64,000 nt of DNA from Echinococcus granulosus (Eukaryota > Platyhelminthes > Cestoda > Cyclophyllidea > Taeniidae). This document shows, one piece after another, positions 13,394-24,749 of the stretch (its first letter is position 1; each line of letters begins with the position of its first letter). Below the pieces are notes generated by a model that was given only the letters and a program-made list of their open reading frames with translations, was not told the origin of the DNA and made no database searches. The translations under genes were made by a program, and so were the position numbers. Location of the stretch: assembly GCF_000524195.1 (NCBI RefSeq), contig NW_020170501.1:121955-185954 (forward strand), in the 5' to 3' direction.

Positions 13394-14143
13394 TTACAAC
13401 TTTCTCAGTTTTTTGTACGCGTCCCAAGTCAAACCACCTGTTAGAATGCCATGTCTGGATAGGAGCGATCCTGAAGCACCTTCACAATCATCACCGTGCT
13501 CATTGTTAGGTGATTTTCGCGACGGCATAATGATGGCCAGATAAGCCTCATTGTTGCCTGTAACTCCAATGGGTGCCAGGGGAACACGATCCTCCACGGG
13601 TGCTACAATGGATAGCCTTGAGTTGGACTCATAGAGGCGTCCAGGCAAACCACTACCAATCAACAAGGCGTGGCGTTCACCACGATCGCAAATGGCGTAG
13701 CCAATGCACTGCTTGTCACTACCTTGGTGCAACCGGTGGCTACCGCGTTTCCGGCGACCGCTGATCTTGCTATTGAGGAGGTTGAAGGAGCTGGATAGCT
13801 GAAAATCCACGCCGAGGATGACATGATTCTGCTCACCTTCTGTGTCACGCGACGGCGAATTCCCACAGCCACGGAAGAGGTGGTGGCCTGGAGCTAGACC
13901 CACCACACAGATGCGGTTAGAGTGCTGCATCACACAGAGATCATCGCCACCGCCTTCTCCGCAGACATCCACAAAGTAATGCGTGGTGAAGTAGCGATCC
14001 GCAAGGGAAACAGGACCAGGGTGAGGCACGGAACTGTTTGCAGTGAATGACTCCTTTTTGGATGCCTTAAGGGCATCTAGAGATGTAGATTCACTCAAGA
14101 GACGCTCGACCCACCGGTTGTCAGCGTAATCCGAGTCTTCCGC
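13394..14143 (-). CDS. ABITRAM: ABITRAM (actin-binding transcription modulator, FAM206/Simiate) homologue, last exon
   Basis: The exon runs from an acceptor (CTTTAACAG on the minus strand, exon 5' edge at 14143, phase 0) to a TAA at 13394, giving 249 residues. Matches to the ABITRAM family in order: SLADRYFTTHYF, CVMQHSNRICVVGLAPGH, KISGRRKRGS, GRLYESNSRLSI, EAYLAIIMPS and the C-terminal GILTGGLTWDAYKKLR. These are the most conserved blocks of the glycine-cleavage-H-like fold of this family. Vertebrate ABITRAM is about 181 residues; here about 50 extra residues precede the conserved start, and there are insertions (a Gly/Asp loop after FVDVCG). In mammals it is nuclear and in dendrites, binding actin. 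There is no in-frame ATG before the conserved core, so a 5' exon is missing from this call. Confidence 0.85.
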   Translation of the reverse strand, partial: AEDSDYADNRWVERLLSESTSLDALKASKKESFTANSSVPHPGPVSLADRYFTTHYFVDVCGEGGGDDLCVMQHSNRICVVGLAPGHHLFRGCGNSPSRDTEGEQNHVILGVDFQLSSSFNLLNSKISGRRKRGSHRLHQGSDKQCIGYAICDRGERHALLIGSGLPGRLYESNSRLSIVAPVEDRVPLAPIGVTGNNEAYLAIIMPSRKSPNNEHGDDCEGASGSLLSRHGILTGGLTWDAYKKLRKL

Positions 14144-14149
14144 CTGTTA

Positions 14150-15075
14150 AAGAAGATTTAAACCCAACTTAATCAAGCAGATCATGCAAATCCAAAAAAA
14201 CATTTGTGCACTCATTTAAGGAAATAAAAGGTTCGGGGAAGTCCAATGAAACTCGACGGACACACAGGACCTTAAAATCAAAGTGTTCAATAGCACCCGC
14301 AGTGAAATATCCCACGAAATGTAAGAGAGTGAAATGCATGGACCATAAGGTGAGCCTCGAATGATCTTTTAAGATAGGGACCAAAAGGCCATCACTGGCA
14401 TTAAATGTCACCGTCTACCTTCGATTAACATGCTTAGCCAGATGCAACAGCAACATGCGCAAAATGTAGCCAAGGTTGTCAAAGCAAGTATGGGACAAAG
14501 GAGTACAGAGCTGTCCGACAACCACAAACCCCAAACCCGCACCATTAGCAAGCACCAAAGGCACACCTACAACCTTGAAGCATGAGAGCTAAATACTGGA
14601 AGATGCATGCGACGATAAATGCAATAAATAAACAATATTGGGTGCAAAAAATGTTTCGAAATAAATATTTTCTATGCAGGTCCCAAAGGTGGTCAGATCA
14701 GCTACAAAGCTTAACACACACAATGTCTCATCAGGCAGTAAAGTGAGCCAATGCACAAGATACAAAAAAAGACGTGTTTAAGATGGAAAGCTCATGCTAT
14801 TGTTTTAAAATACATAATTGTGCTGTATAAGTAATCTAAACTAGGGCAAAAATAAAATAATATTTAGATTTACCCCTTATAGGCCTCTTAAAAAAACACG
14901 TGCTAATACTTTTAGAAATTTGCTGTCGAAAAGATTAAGAGAATTGATTTCTATGCGATGCGCACGGAGAGAGGATTGTGTCTTCGACCTCACTTTCGTT
15001 TATATGGACCAGATCCTCGTTTTCTCTCCGCTCGTTCGCCGGATCGCGTTCTCTGGTGGTTGGCGTTCGTGAAGT
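14150..15075. other. Gap between ABITRAM and SYNRG, divergent promoters expected
   Basis: ABITRAM is read leftward and SYNRG rightward, so this 0.9 kb should hold the 5' exon(s) of the former and the promoter of the latter. A minus-strand reading frame continues from about 14580 to 14169 with a single internal TAG near 14415. I do not recognise its product and cannot decide whether it is an upstream exon. Confidence 0.4.
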
Positions 15076-18000
15076 ATGGATAATCAGCAGCAGGAAAATC
15101 AGAGGCGCAACTTCGCTATAACAAAATCAAGGCTGCAGCACATGAAGCATGATCCTTCAGTGTCTATTGATGATTTCATTTCAAAGATGCTCGTTTCTTC
15201 GAGTAACTTTGCTGGCAAATCGTCATGGAGTCCCAAATTCCCGCACAAATCCCCGCATTTAGAGGTGCCGCAAAAGTATATTCTCGTTAAATTGCCTTGT
15301 TTTTTTCGGAAATTCTATTTAAACTTTCTTTAGGCTCAACGTCCTGCATTCAACCCATCCTTTTCAAATCCAAAACTGGAATCTAATTTCATTTCGGATG
15401 ACACATGGAATAATTTCAAGTCGTCGTTTGATAAGAGCACGTAAATCAGTCCCTTTATTTTACGTCAAAGCATAACACTAACTTTATTTCCGCAACTGAT
15501 ATGCATGGTAAAGTTTTGCGTTTGTAGTACGTGTTTGAATTCTTGCTAAATTCGAAGCTTTACTTCAGGTTAATGCAACCAATGACTATTAAAGGGGACA
15601 AAGTCTTCAATTTTGACGCTGACTTTGGTGGTTTTACTTCATTTGAGTCAACTGATCAAACCTCTACTCCTAATCTTATTTTGCCGCCTGCCTTTGATCT
15701 CTCGAGTCTAAGTTCCTCTTCTGTGAGTTGCTCATTAGTTATCTTTTTCAACCCTTTGGCTCTTTGTGCGTATTCCTTTGCTTGATAACTGTTCTTTTTT
15801 AGTTTCAAAGTAGTGTCGTTACTCCTATTGACGTTCCTACTTCATCTCATTCTAATCAGACATCAGATCCGTCGGGACCGCTTGATGAGGTTCGTTGGCT
15901 AGGCTTTACGCTGTGTTTACCTCTGTGAAGTCTTGACCCACTTTCTCACATACTGCTGGACTTTTGCAGCCTTTGACAAGGCTGTCTTTTTGTCATGTGC
16001 GCACCAATTTTTTGTTTACCTCATTTTTTCCCTAAAAAGTTTTCAGATTTCGTGGGCTCTAGACTCCCATCCACGCCATCAGTTACAAAAAAATCTCCAC
16101 TTTCTCCACACGTATGCGAATTAATTTGAACCAACACCGATTTCGATCTCAGGGGTCTTCTTTACTTGATATTTGCCTGTTTTTAGGTAATTAAAACCGC
16201 AAAATATGTTGACCCCTCTCCTGCTCCAGCGCTACCTAAAGAGGTATTTCTGCTCATTTTTAAACTAATCTCCAGTATTAACTAACTTTATTAAATAATT
16301 GACTATTGGTAGGGGAAAGTCTGGAATTCGTCTCCATGGTTAGAATGTAGATTTTTGGATTGTGACTCGGGAAGACCTAAGTGCCGAATGCTTGTCAATA
16401 ACTTATGAATAGTCTATGTTGAATCGGGCTCAAATATGGAGAATATTGTGATGACTGAGAAAAATTTTCTGAAATAAACTGTTGATTGCATCTGATTTGG
16501 TGGTGATAAGGTTTTTATTCTTCATCCGTGCTTGATCGGGTTTGGCACTTCGTTATCTGTCTCAATATCCTCCTTTTTTCAGCAATTGGTGTCTGAGTCC
16601 GCGCTGAACGAAACAGATCCCGAAGATGGATTTGAAGAGTAAGTGATACAGTTGAGTAAAAAAGCCCATTTTTAGTTTTCAAGCCTGTGCTTACGAGTCG
16701 CCCTCTACGGTCGAACAAATTGTGCGTTGATTATCTCGTACCATTTAAGTGACCTTTTCCATTTGACGTCTTAAAATTCAATCCTTCATAGCAGAGGCAA
16801 CTACCCACAGAGGAGTGGTTGAAATGCCTGTCAGAGTGCCGCAGTATGCTCTCCGAATCGGCCTCCATTTTGTCATCCCTTGTCACGGACTCCGATGTGG
16901 ACGCCTTTGTAGCAACTCCTCGTGGCAATGAATTCATCCTTGGTTAGTTTTCTCAAAACCGTCCACTTAATGCTTTTCAGTAGGGCGCATTATATTTTTG
17001 ACTTTAATGGCCTAGAACTGATTGAAATCTACGGGATTATCCAGCGCATTCGATTGGCGGCCTCTCTTAATGGTAACTCTGGAGTTTTATTGCGTATATG
17101 TCATTTCGCTATGCTTTTCTCCTCATTTTTTGCATTTTTTGTAGACCTATTGGATTCCCAGCTACAGGCAGTATTTAACCAAATTGATCGTGTTTGGGGC
17201 GATTTGGCAAGATTTGTGAAAAATCAAGACCACAAGGTGCGTTTTACCTCGTCATTATAAAATATGGCGTGAGTGCTCCTCTCGAGACATTATTTGATGC
17301 AATCTTTCGCCTTTTTTCCCTAATCGTACCTATTTCAGGACACTTCCCTTTTTTCCCCAAAAAACAAAAGAAGATAAGAAATCCCCTTTTTTCTTCTTCA
17401 CACTTGATAGGTATATACACCCTTGTGGGAGAAAAACCCCCTTGTTACTTAATGTTTCAAGGCGGTATCACCGCCTAAAACTCAGGTCTTTATGCCGGAT
17501 GAAGTGGATGAATGCGGGACACAGACAGATATCAAAAAATGTCAATTTGGAAGGCGTATTCTTTTTTGTAATGCATTACATTGTTTTCAATAGTCACCAC
17601 TGTTTTCGTTAAGCACATGTCAACACCCATTTCCATTAATGCACTTCAGGCCACTGATTCCTTACGCCCTTGGTGTACTGCTTAGCAATCTATTTATTTG
17701 AAGAGGCACATTTAATATTTGTAGGGAAACACCCAAAAAGGGGGTAATACTTCAATTTTACTCTTTTTTCGTCCCGCTAAACCGAATTAGTGCTGAAAAA
17801 CATTTGAGACAGGAGATCGCACAGCCTTAAAGATTTCCTTTTTGCCAATACGAACTGCATAATACTAAGTCTTGTCATTTTGTGATCTTCGTTTGCGTCT
17901 GGTGATTGTTTACGCTTCAACTTACTGCCGTGGTGTACGATGGTCGACGCAGATGGCCAATCATAGGAGGAGTCAAGCATGAATATCTCGTCTTCTATCT

Positions 18001-18336
18001 CTAGATATAGATCTGCCCATACTCTAATTGACAAACTTAATCACCGAATTAATCTGTAGATAATCGTCTCCTTCTTTTTCCTCTTAGTTGACACTGAAGC
18101 GCCGCCTTGTCCAATCCGTTGAAGCTGCAACCACGGTGGATCCCCTCTCAGTCGAGCCTAACTGTGGGGTCTGTGTGACGCCTGTCCCTGCCTCCTCCAC
18201 CTCCTCCTCGCCCACGGTAGAGGCTGAACCGGGAACCGCTGTCATCTCCCTTGCCGGTCGGGTTTATCACGCCTCCTGTGCCAACCTTTGGGTCAATCGG
18301 ATTGAACTCTCTCTTCCTTCTCTTCGAGTTCGCTGA
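15076..18336 (+). CDS. SYNRG: Gamma-synergin/aftiphilin-like clathrin adaptor accessory protein
   Basis: Ten exons join in frame: 15076-15264, 15334-15440, 15569-15722, 15803-15889, 16187-16243, 16583-16638, 16797-16942, 17016-17072, 17145-17236, 18088-18336 (397 residues). The C-terminal half carries the family signature: EEWLKCLSECRSML, a GNEFIL-ELIEIYGIIQRIRLA helix across exons 7-8, LQAVFNQIDRVWGDLARF, then CGVC and YHASCANLWVNRIE, which match the gamma-synergin end almost word for word. The N-terminal half is Ser/Asp/Phe-rich (FNFDADFGGFTSFE, DDTWNNF), as expected for AP-1/clathrin-binding motifs. Vertebrate homologues are over 900 residues, so this is a short form. By family it acts with AP-1 at the trans-Golgi network. 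The exon 1 donor (GAG/GTGCCG) and a possible small exon near 17462-17485 are uncertain. Confidence 0.88.
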
Positions 18337-18359
18337 CTTTTTTTCCTCTGTTTTTGAGA

Positions 18360-18365
18360 AATAAA
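18360..18365 (+). terminator. Poly(A) signal AATAAA after SYNRG
   Basis: A canonical AATAAA lies 24 bases after the SYNRG stop codon. The next gene's start codon is only about 335 bases further on. Confidence 0.6.
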
Positions 18366-18699
18366 TTTCTGCCCTTAAAACAGCCTGTTTTGTTCTTTAT
18401 GTGTGTGTATGATCTCCATACGTTCGATTTCCACACTTTGTCATTCAATTCATTTGGCTGGCCATATCTTTACCTTCTTTATTCTAAGTCCTTCTAAAGT
18501 GTCAACCCTAGAGGTTAGCACCACTAAACATTGTCCAGTATGCGCTACATTTTTCAAGAAGGATTTGTTTCCACTAGTATCGTGCCAATGCTCAAGTTGG
18601 TCTTGTTGAGTCACGTACAGGGGTGTATGTTCCGATCTCACATAACCGATGTGCTCATTTTAATTCTTTTTCCTTGCATTTTCCCATTTTTTAGGCGAA

Positions 18700-19428
18700 A
18701 TGTTAAAAACCGAGGCGAAGGAGGAGGGGGAGCAGCGGGGCGCGAAGTCCCCTTCTCCATCGACAGTTAATCCTCGGAGTGTAGAAATGTTGGATGGTTT
18801 TGTGAAACGATTGACCTCAGCCAATGAGATGTTAGCTCTGTCAGTTGCGCAGTTATCAGTCCTGGTTGACTTTGAGTTGCAAGAATTGAGGCAAATCTAC
18901 GCAGAATTAGGAATGCCTCAAATGCCTGATAACACGTCAGCAGATGAATGGCTACTAGCCATCCATAATGGTGCATTTCCATCTGACCTTCGTGAGGATA
19001 CTGGCGACACTAGCAATGCTATCCAAGGTGACAAACGTGTCGATGAAGTGGAAGTGAAGGTGGAAGAGGGAATGCAGGTCAAACGTGCACCTGAGGTGAG
19101 ATGAGGACATTGCTGCCGACTTGATTTGGGGTCATGTCAGCAGACGTTCTAAACTCGCAATTCCACTGTTTTCTACTTTTACTAGTCCATCCCACCCACC
19201 GCTCCATCATTGCCTCCTTCTTCGCCACCACAAGAAGCGGTTAATGCTTTTGCTTTCTTTGTGCAACACGTCGGGGCGACACTGCGACGCGAGCACAAGT
19301 CCGCTCTTCGTGGTGACGTGTCCGAGGCCTGGTTAGAGTCAAAACTTGCCACCAAGTGGACCTCCCTCAGTGCTGACGAGAAACTCGCTTGGCAACGTGC
19401 TGCAGAAAGCGCTTCTCGAGCGTCCTAA
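18700..19428 (+). CDS. HMG-box domain protein
   Basis: Two exons, 18700-19095 and 19186-19428, joined in phase 0, give 212 residues. The second exon encodes a single HMG-box-like domain: NAFAFFVQHVGATLRREHK followed by WLESKLATKWTSLSADEKLAWQRAAE, with the aromatic pair, basic helix and W-x-x-L-S-x-x-E-K pattern of the fold. The first exon is acidic/Ser-rich and contains a helical stretch (SANEMLALSVAQLSVLVDFELQ is split here only for orientation) that I do not recognise. The start follows a strong acceptor-like site (polypyrimidine, TTTTTTAG at 18694, then GCGAA-ATG), which suits spliced-leader trans-splicing in flatworms. It is probably nuclear. I cannot name the orthologue. Confidence 0.82.
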
Positions 19429-20000
19429 ACTACCTCCTGGTCATTGTTTATTTTATTTTTTTTGTAAAAAATGTATTAACCTTTCACCGGATCTCCTCCT
19501 TCTCCGCTTCGTGTTGCTTTCACTGATTCTTGCACGTTACTTAATCACCAAAGGCACCAACACCGAGGTTGTTCAAGGTTGCGGTTTTCTTTGTTTGTTG
19601 TTGCGTTGGTGCGCTTTTGAGTTGTTCTTAAACCGCCTTGTCATGACACGTCAGAGCAGGCGTGGCATGCCCTGTATTGATCGCCGGATTATTTCGCTTT
19701 CATTGAAAATGGCGATATTCACCTCAAATACTGTTTGACAGGTTTGACATATATCATATTCGCAGTTTGGTCAGCTATTCACCTGACGGGTCGCACTAGT
19801 TGAATCCTTCCGCTAGTCTGCTCCACAGACGAATGGCGGATTTGGTGGGTAACTTGGAGTAGGAATTGGAAGATAATGGAGGCTGTCACTGAAGCGATTT
19901 TTTGTCGAGCGATATGGTTTTTAAAGACGGTCGAGTTATGCGCCTTGTGGAATGGGCGGGTAAAAAATGCACTTCATTCCTTCTTCTCCTTCTTGAAAGA

Positions 20001-21368
20001 ATGGAAGAAAGCCACCTGAAGTCCATTGGTCTAAGTATTGACGCCTTAGAGAAGGATTTGAAGCGTTCTGTGCGTGAGGAGCAGCGTCATTGGCATGAAA
20101 ATGACGCCAAGTTGAGAGCGGTTCAACAGAAGGTGGCCACGTATGAGGAATTTCGGTAAGTCCTCAAATTGTCCCCACTCCTATGAATACTTCGTCTTTC
20201 CTAATTCAAAGGAGCATGGTTGAGGGTTGCGAGCTTCGACCGCTGCAATTAAAGGAGGTGAAGGAGGCCACCAAACGCTATGCTGGATGGAGTCCTCTTC
20301 TCGCGCCAGTCCCCAGTTCTGTCAAAATACCTCAGCCCGGCGATCTGGCATCTTTGGGGGACTTTCAGATTGTACGTAAGTTATCTCCCTGTTTGCTCAA
20401 CAAATTACCGGAGTCGGGGGGTTAACGGCCTTGAACCCACCTCAACGTGATATTCCCCAAGCTTCTTCCAAATGTCACCCCCATTTTCATCCCCACATTA
20501 TGTAATAGAAGCCACAATCAAAATCACTAATTCATTAATTATTTTTCCTTTTATTTTGGAGATTATTCAAAAGGCATGAGAATTGGAAATGCTGACTCCA
20601 TCATTTCTTGGGGCGAGGGCATTTGCACCGTTCACTCACCGGCACATCTTTCAATGCCGCTTCAATGTGTTTTCCACAGCCTATTTTTTACAAGGGACAA
20701 ATAAAAGTAGGGTGAAAATCCGGAAACAAATAAATGATTAAAAAATTATTATTTCCCCCCTCCTAACCTTCCCAGTGACTCACCTTGCCATGTTGGTTTA
20801 CCACAAGTTTCACATACGGTTTTGTAGCACATTTTATTTTTACTCCAAGTAAGTGCCAAGGTGCTTTGCGTAGCCCTGGTGATCCGTAGTAGATATACCT
20901 TCATCCAGGCAACCTGATTGGTCCATGCCCCTATTCATCCATTGGTTGGTGTGGCTATTCTCAAGGTCGTTTGATTTCTTTTATGTTTGTGTGGCCTAGG
21001 TGCGATTCAACAAAATTGACGATTTCATTCGGTGCTGGGGTGACCTTGAAGGCCACCAATCCGAGCGCGCTTTGGCGGATCTATTGATGGAGCAATCGAG
21101 GGAACTGCTTCAAGAGGTCTTTGCTTCCAGTGCTGGACTCCCTATTCTTCCTCGAGTTTTGAAGTGTCTTCTAACCGCGTCATCAGAGGACCCACAGCGT
21201 GTAATTAACACTTTACAGGCAATTAGTTCAAGTGAGAACTTTGAATTGGTTGCATTGTTTTTGTCGGATGAGGAGAAGACTCTTATTAATCGGATTTTCG
21301 AAGTCTTGGAAAACAGTACTGTAACCCCAATCAACAGTTGCCTGAGAAAACAATGGAATCCTGCGTAG
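20001..21368 (+). CDS. CCDC103: CCDC103 / DNAAF19 dynein-arm attachment factor
   Basis: Three exons, 20001-20155, 20212-20371 and 21000-21368, give 227 residues (human about 242). The N-terminus shows the dynein attachment factor motif: ALEKDLKRSV, ENDAKLRAVQQKVATYEEFR and LRPLQLKEV. The C-terminal exon is an RPAP3_C-type helical domain (DDFIRCWGDL, LLQEVFASS, FELVALFLSDEEKTLINRIFEVL). By family it is needed to dock outer dynein arms on ciliary axonemes. In a worm without external cilia this would serve flame cells, sperm or sensory endings. The start ATG follows CTTCTTGAAAG, another candidate trans-splice acceptor. Donor choice at 20371 (ATT/GTACGT) is set by frame. Confidence 0.9.
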
Positions 21369-21369
21369 C

Positions 21370-22858
21370 TATGTTATCCTTTGTTCGTAGTTTTACCCCA
21401 ATTTCGTAAATGATGACTTCTTAAAGAAAGTGTTTATAAATTGTTATTTAAATTGTTTTAAGTAGCAAGTTTGTTCCCCACTCCCCGATCGCCTTTTTCT
21501 TTTGAACTGGAGGATCCTTAGCTGGATTGGATCCAGAAGTACTAGCTAGTCATTAAACATGTAATTATTTAGCTAACCTCCATCCATGTGATTAAACTGG
21601 ATTGCTGTGACTTGATTTGGGTCCAACAGAACCGACTGCGGAGAGTGCTTTGTCGAAAGTTCAACACAGTTGTATGTACGGTTTTCAAAAGAACCGCCAC
21701 AAACGTTCATCTTTCGAAGATTAGGACGTGTTTATTAAGACCCAGTGTTTAAACTTACTTTCGAAAAGAGTCTATAAAAATCAAAGAACTGAGCAATGGA
21801 AGACCTTCAAAGAAGAGGGTGATGATGATGAATAAACCCAGTCAACCAATGTGATTGAAATCAGGGCGTTGCCTCGATGACAATTTCCCTCGTGCCTATG
21901 TTTAGTCAATGCCAACCCTTATCAACTTAGAAAATATACGAGAAACATCTTTTTTCTGAATCGTGTCGTGTTCGAGGAGGTACAATGCCTTTCTCGCACC
22001 AAGGGAAGCCTTGAATTAATTAAGTGCATTTCCATTAAAATGCCAACCACCAGTCTTGCCATTCACCCTCGATATGACCCACCTACCCGATTAAATGCGT
22101 CTAAATCGTCTACAGTGGAATGCCGATTTCTAGAGAATTGTATTGAAAATTTAGAACTTTTTGTCTGGCAGAATGGAGACGTATTCCAGAGAAGGAATAG
22201 GGGGTCTCAATGAAACTGTACAAGTACCCTGTCAAGTCGCTCCACGCCGTCTTGAAATTCGGAGATGCAGGACTGTAAGGGACACTGAAGATGCCATTCT
22301 GCAAGGAGGATTGGATTGTCATGCCGTAGACGACGTCGAAGTGAATATTCATATCCAGAATGACTTGTCCCATCTTGCGGTGTCGTGTATCAAGAAACCG
22401 TCTTCGGAGAACTGTACGCTGTACGCGAACAGGTCTGGTCGTCCTACACCTCCCGAAACCACAAAGTGGCTGTCAAATGTGGTGTATTATTGACGAGTGG
22501 ACAAGAGCATCTGTGGACCGGTTCTCCGTGATGGAATGGAATCAGACTTAATTTCTTTCACCTTTGATTAAAGACTTGTTCAACCTCCTAATGGAAGCTT
22601 CAGTGTGGTCTTTAAAGAGTCCGTTGAAATGGGAGAACATTTGCCCTTAACCAATTCACATCTCCTCCAAGGTTAAAATTCAGGGGAGTTTAACCCCAGA
22701 GGAAGAGGAATTGATGGATGGGAATCTTAGCTGGAAATAATCCCTTCCACTTTTTTAAAAGACGAAAAGTTCTGCTCCCAATTATTAAAAGATAACATGT
22801 GCAATTGAGGAACATAAACAGGGCAAAAAAGGGGGTTGCTGAAATAAAGATTTTTTCT
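21370..22858. other. Intergenic; unresolved short ORFs
   Basis: Around 21970-22560 several overlapping frames on the plus strand carry 50-110 residue ORFs, and the piece near 22378-22530 (GELYAVREQVWSSYTS) looks non-random. I could not link them by splice sites or recognise a family. It may be a decayed gene. Confidence 0.35.
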
Positions 22859-23899
22859 TTAAAGGTAGTGAATTTTCACTTTGATCACACCCCCATTGGA
22901 GACGCCACATTCAGTCAAGGTCCGTCGAGATTCCAAACGAACATTTTTGTAGTAAAGATCAATCTTTCCCCCTTTTACCGAGGGATGATTTTGCATTTTC
23001 TGTTGAACATCTTTCACAGTCCAATCATCTGGAATTAACATGGAGAAACGTTCTTTACCCACCTCGAAGTAGATTACCATCCCATTTCGGTTCATAGGAC
23101 CCTTTTTTGTGGTTGGATAGATCGTTCGGACTTGGTTATCACTCAGGTAGACACTGTCTCCTTCTACGATATTCAAGCTATCAAGCGTCTTTTCTTTGTC
23201 CACATATCTACCCGATATGATGAAAGTCTGATTTTCTTCAGGAATGCCTGTCTTTTCCTCCACACTCTTGGAGATGGTCTTAAGCGGTTTGGATGGATCT
23301 AAGATGAGAGTGAAGGGATCTCCGTCCTCCTTCAAGAAATGGACGCTGATCATGCGTCGACAGGGTGCTGGCAATCTCTCCGTTGCAAAGTCATCGCAGT
23401 AGTCGTATGGTTCATTGGAGGGCTGTTTCTCGGGCTCCAGTACACGTGCTACCGTAATACAGGCGTTGTCTCCGATCTCGTACTCATTTAACCGTCGCAA
23501 ATCTTCCAAGATCCAATGCGAGTAGACAAGAAATGCATTTGTGACGTTGCGGTTTTGACGACCCACTCGTGTGGCAATCTCAGCACGCAGTTCCGCCACT
23601 GTTGCATTGGAACGGATTGGAATGGAGTAGACCTCCTCCGGAGAAATAGCCACTCGTACGGGGATAATTTTTTGAAGCTTCAAAGGTAGATGTAGCTCCA
23701 ATGCACCCGATTTCGCAATCTCATAGTCGTTGAGGCTTCTTGAGTCCTCGAGGTATACACCTTTGAACGTGAGTGTTTGATCATTCGGTGGGATTCGAAG
23801 CGCCTTGGCAATGGCAGCCTTCACTTGCAGCACGGAAGTATCAACTTCGGCTGATAGAGTGAGCAATTCGCTACCGCGGTGGATTATTCGGAGTTGCAT
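22859..23899 (-). CDS. Protein of four tandem ubiquitin-like domains (copy A, intact)
   Basis: A single intronless frame of 346 residues. Domain 1 (1-71) begins MQLRI and has the ubiquitin pattern with KAAIAKALRIPPNDQTLTFKG and a SLNDYEI turn. Domain 2 spans 77-152 (AELRAEIATRVG, LRRLNEYEI). Domain 3 spans 181-254 (KTISKSVEEKTGIPEENQTF, LDSLNIVEGDSVYL). Domain 4 spans 272-346 and ends VIKVKIHYL. No domain ends in Gly-Gly, so it is unlikely to be processed like polyubiquitin or conjugated. The domains are strongly diverged from one another. I chose the ATG at 23899 because it aligns with ubiquitin and is the only ATG shared with copy B. The nearby in-frame ATG at 23947 would add 16 residues. 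Function unknown; a binding scaffold is a guess. Confidence 0.88.
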   Translation of the reverse strand: MQLRIIHRGSELLTLSAEVDTSVLQVKAAIAKALRIPPNDQTLTFKGVYLEDSRSLNDYEIAKSGALELHLPLKLQKIIPVRVAISPEEVYSIPIRSNATVAELRAEIATRVGRQNRNVTNAFLVYSHWILEDLRRLNEYEIGDNACITVARVLEPEKQPSNEPYDYCDDFATERLPAPCRRMISVHFLKEDGDPFTLILDPSKPLKTISKSVEEKTGIPEENQTFIISGRYVDKEKTLDSLNIVEGDSVYLSDNQVRTIYPTTKKGPMNRNGMVIYFEVGKERFSMLIPDDWTVKDVQQKMQNHPSVKGGKIDLYYKNVRLESRRTLTECGVSNGGVIKVKIHYL

Positions 23900-24740
23900 A
23901 ATGCCGTCGTAGGCACACCGCTTGAGTGTATTTATGCTCACACACATCGGTGGGTGCCTACTCTCGCGATGGCATTCCTTCCTTCGAATCAATTGGCGGC
24001 GTCCTTCTATTGGCTGCCTGAGCAGCACATTGTGGGTGTAATGTCAAACGCCTTTGGGGTGCTACGGTGCCGAGATGTTGTGGAGAAGGATTAAGGGGAC
24101 GAGGAGGCGTACAATTGTCCCCGACATCTGATACTACCTTTGGCTGTTTTAATATCTAATCCAAGAAAAATTGGCACTTATTCGAGACCTCTCGCTTGTT
24201 TTTGTGTAGACAATTATCCCTCGGTAGCCAATTAGACCGTATCAAGTGGTGAAGTGGTGTGCAACAACGGCATGCCGCTTGTGGCATGCAATTCAGGGCG
24301 TGGCTACTTGATTGACGAGAGAAATTACGATGATCTATGGATTTATTACCCAGTAAACAGGCGTATCTCTCAAACTGCTTCATCAGGCGTGAAATATCTG
24401 GCGGTTCTGTGATGGCAAAACTGCCCCGCGCAACCGCCTGCTGCTCTACTTTAGGCGTCCAGATGAAAGCCCCAAACCACCCTCATCGTCATCATTATTA
24501 TTAGGTCAGCTGAATGCAGCTACTTGCCAGTAAAAAGGCAGAAGGAGATGGATTTACAAACCATGCGAAAACCGCGACAAAAAGAGCTATAACCTCAACA
24601 TTCTGTAAATGCACATCTCTTAGAGACTGTGTCTGGTACTCACCCCAAAAAAGGTTTATACCTAGGAAAATGGATTACCTTTAGGAAAACCATGCCCCAC
24701 AGCATATTACTTACTGTTAGTAGGAGGCACATTTACAGTA
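23900..24740 (-). repeat. Upstream flank of ubiquitin-like copy A, shared with copies B and C
   Basis: Landmarks shared, in the same order relative to the gene, with the flanks of the other two copies: CAGCACATTGTG(G/A)GTGTAATG, TTGTGGCA-GC near CAGGGCGTGG, GGATTTACAAACCATGC, AACCTCAACA, AATGCACATCTCT and CATATTACTT-(N)-GTTAGTAG. So the duplication carried the promoter region as well as the gene. Confidence 0.75.
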
Positions 24741-24749
24741 GGAAAGGTA

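Noticed and set aside
14169..14411. 80-codon minus-strand ORF upstream of ABITRAM
   Set aside because: Its start is a GTG, it ends in a stop before the ABITRAM acceptor, and I recognise no motif. It stays only as an unresolved note in the gap entry.
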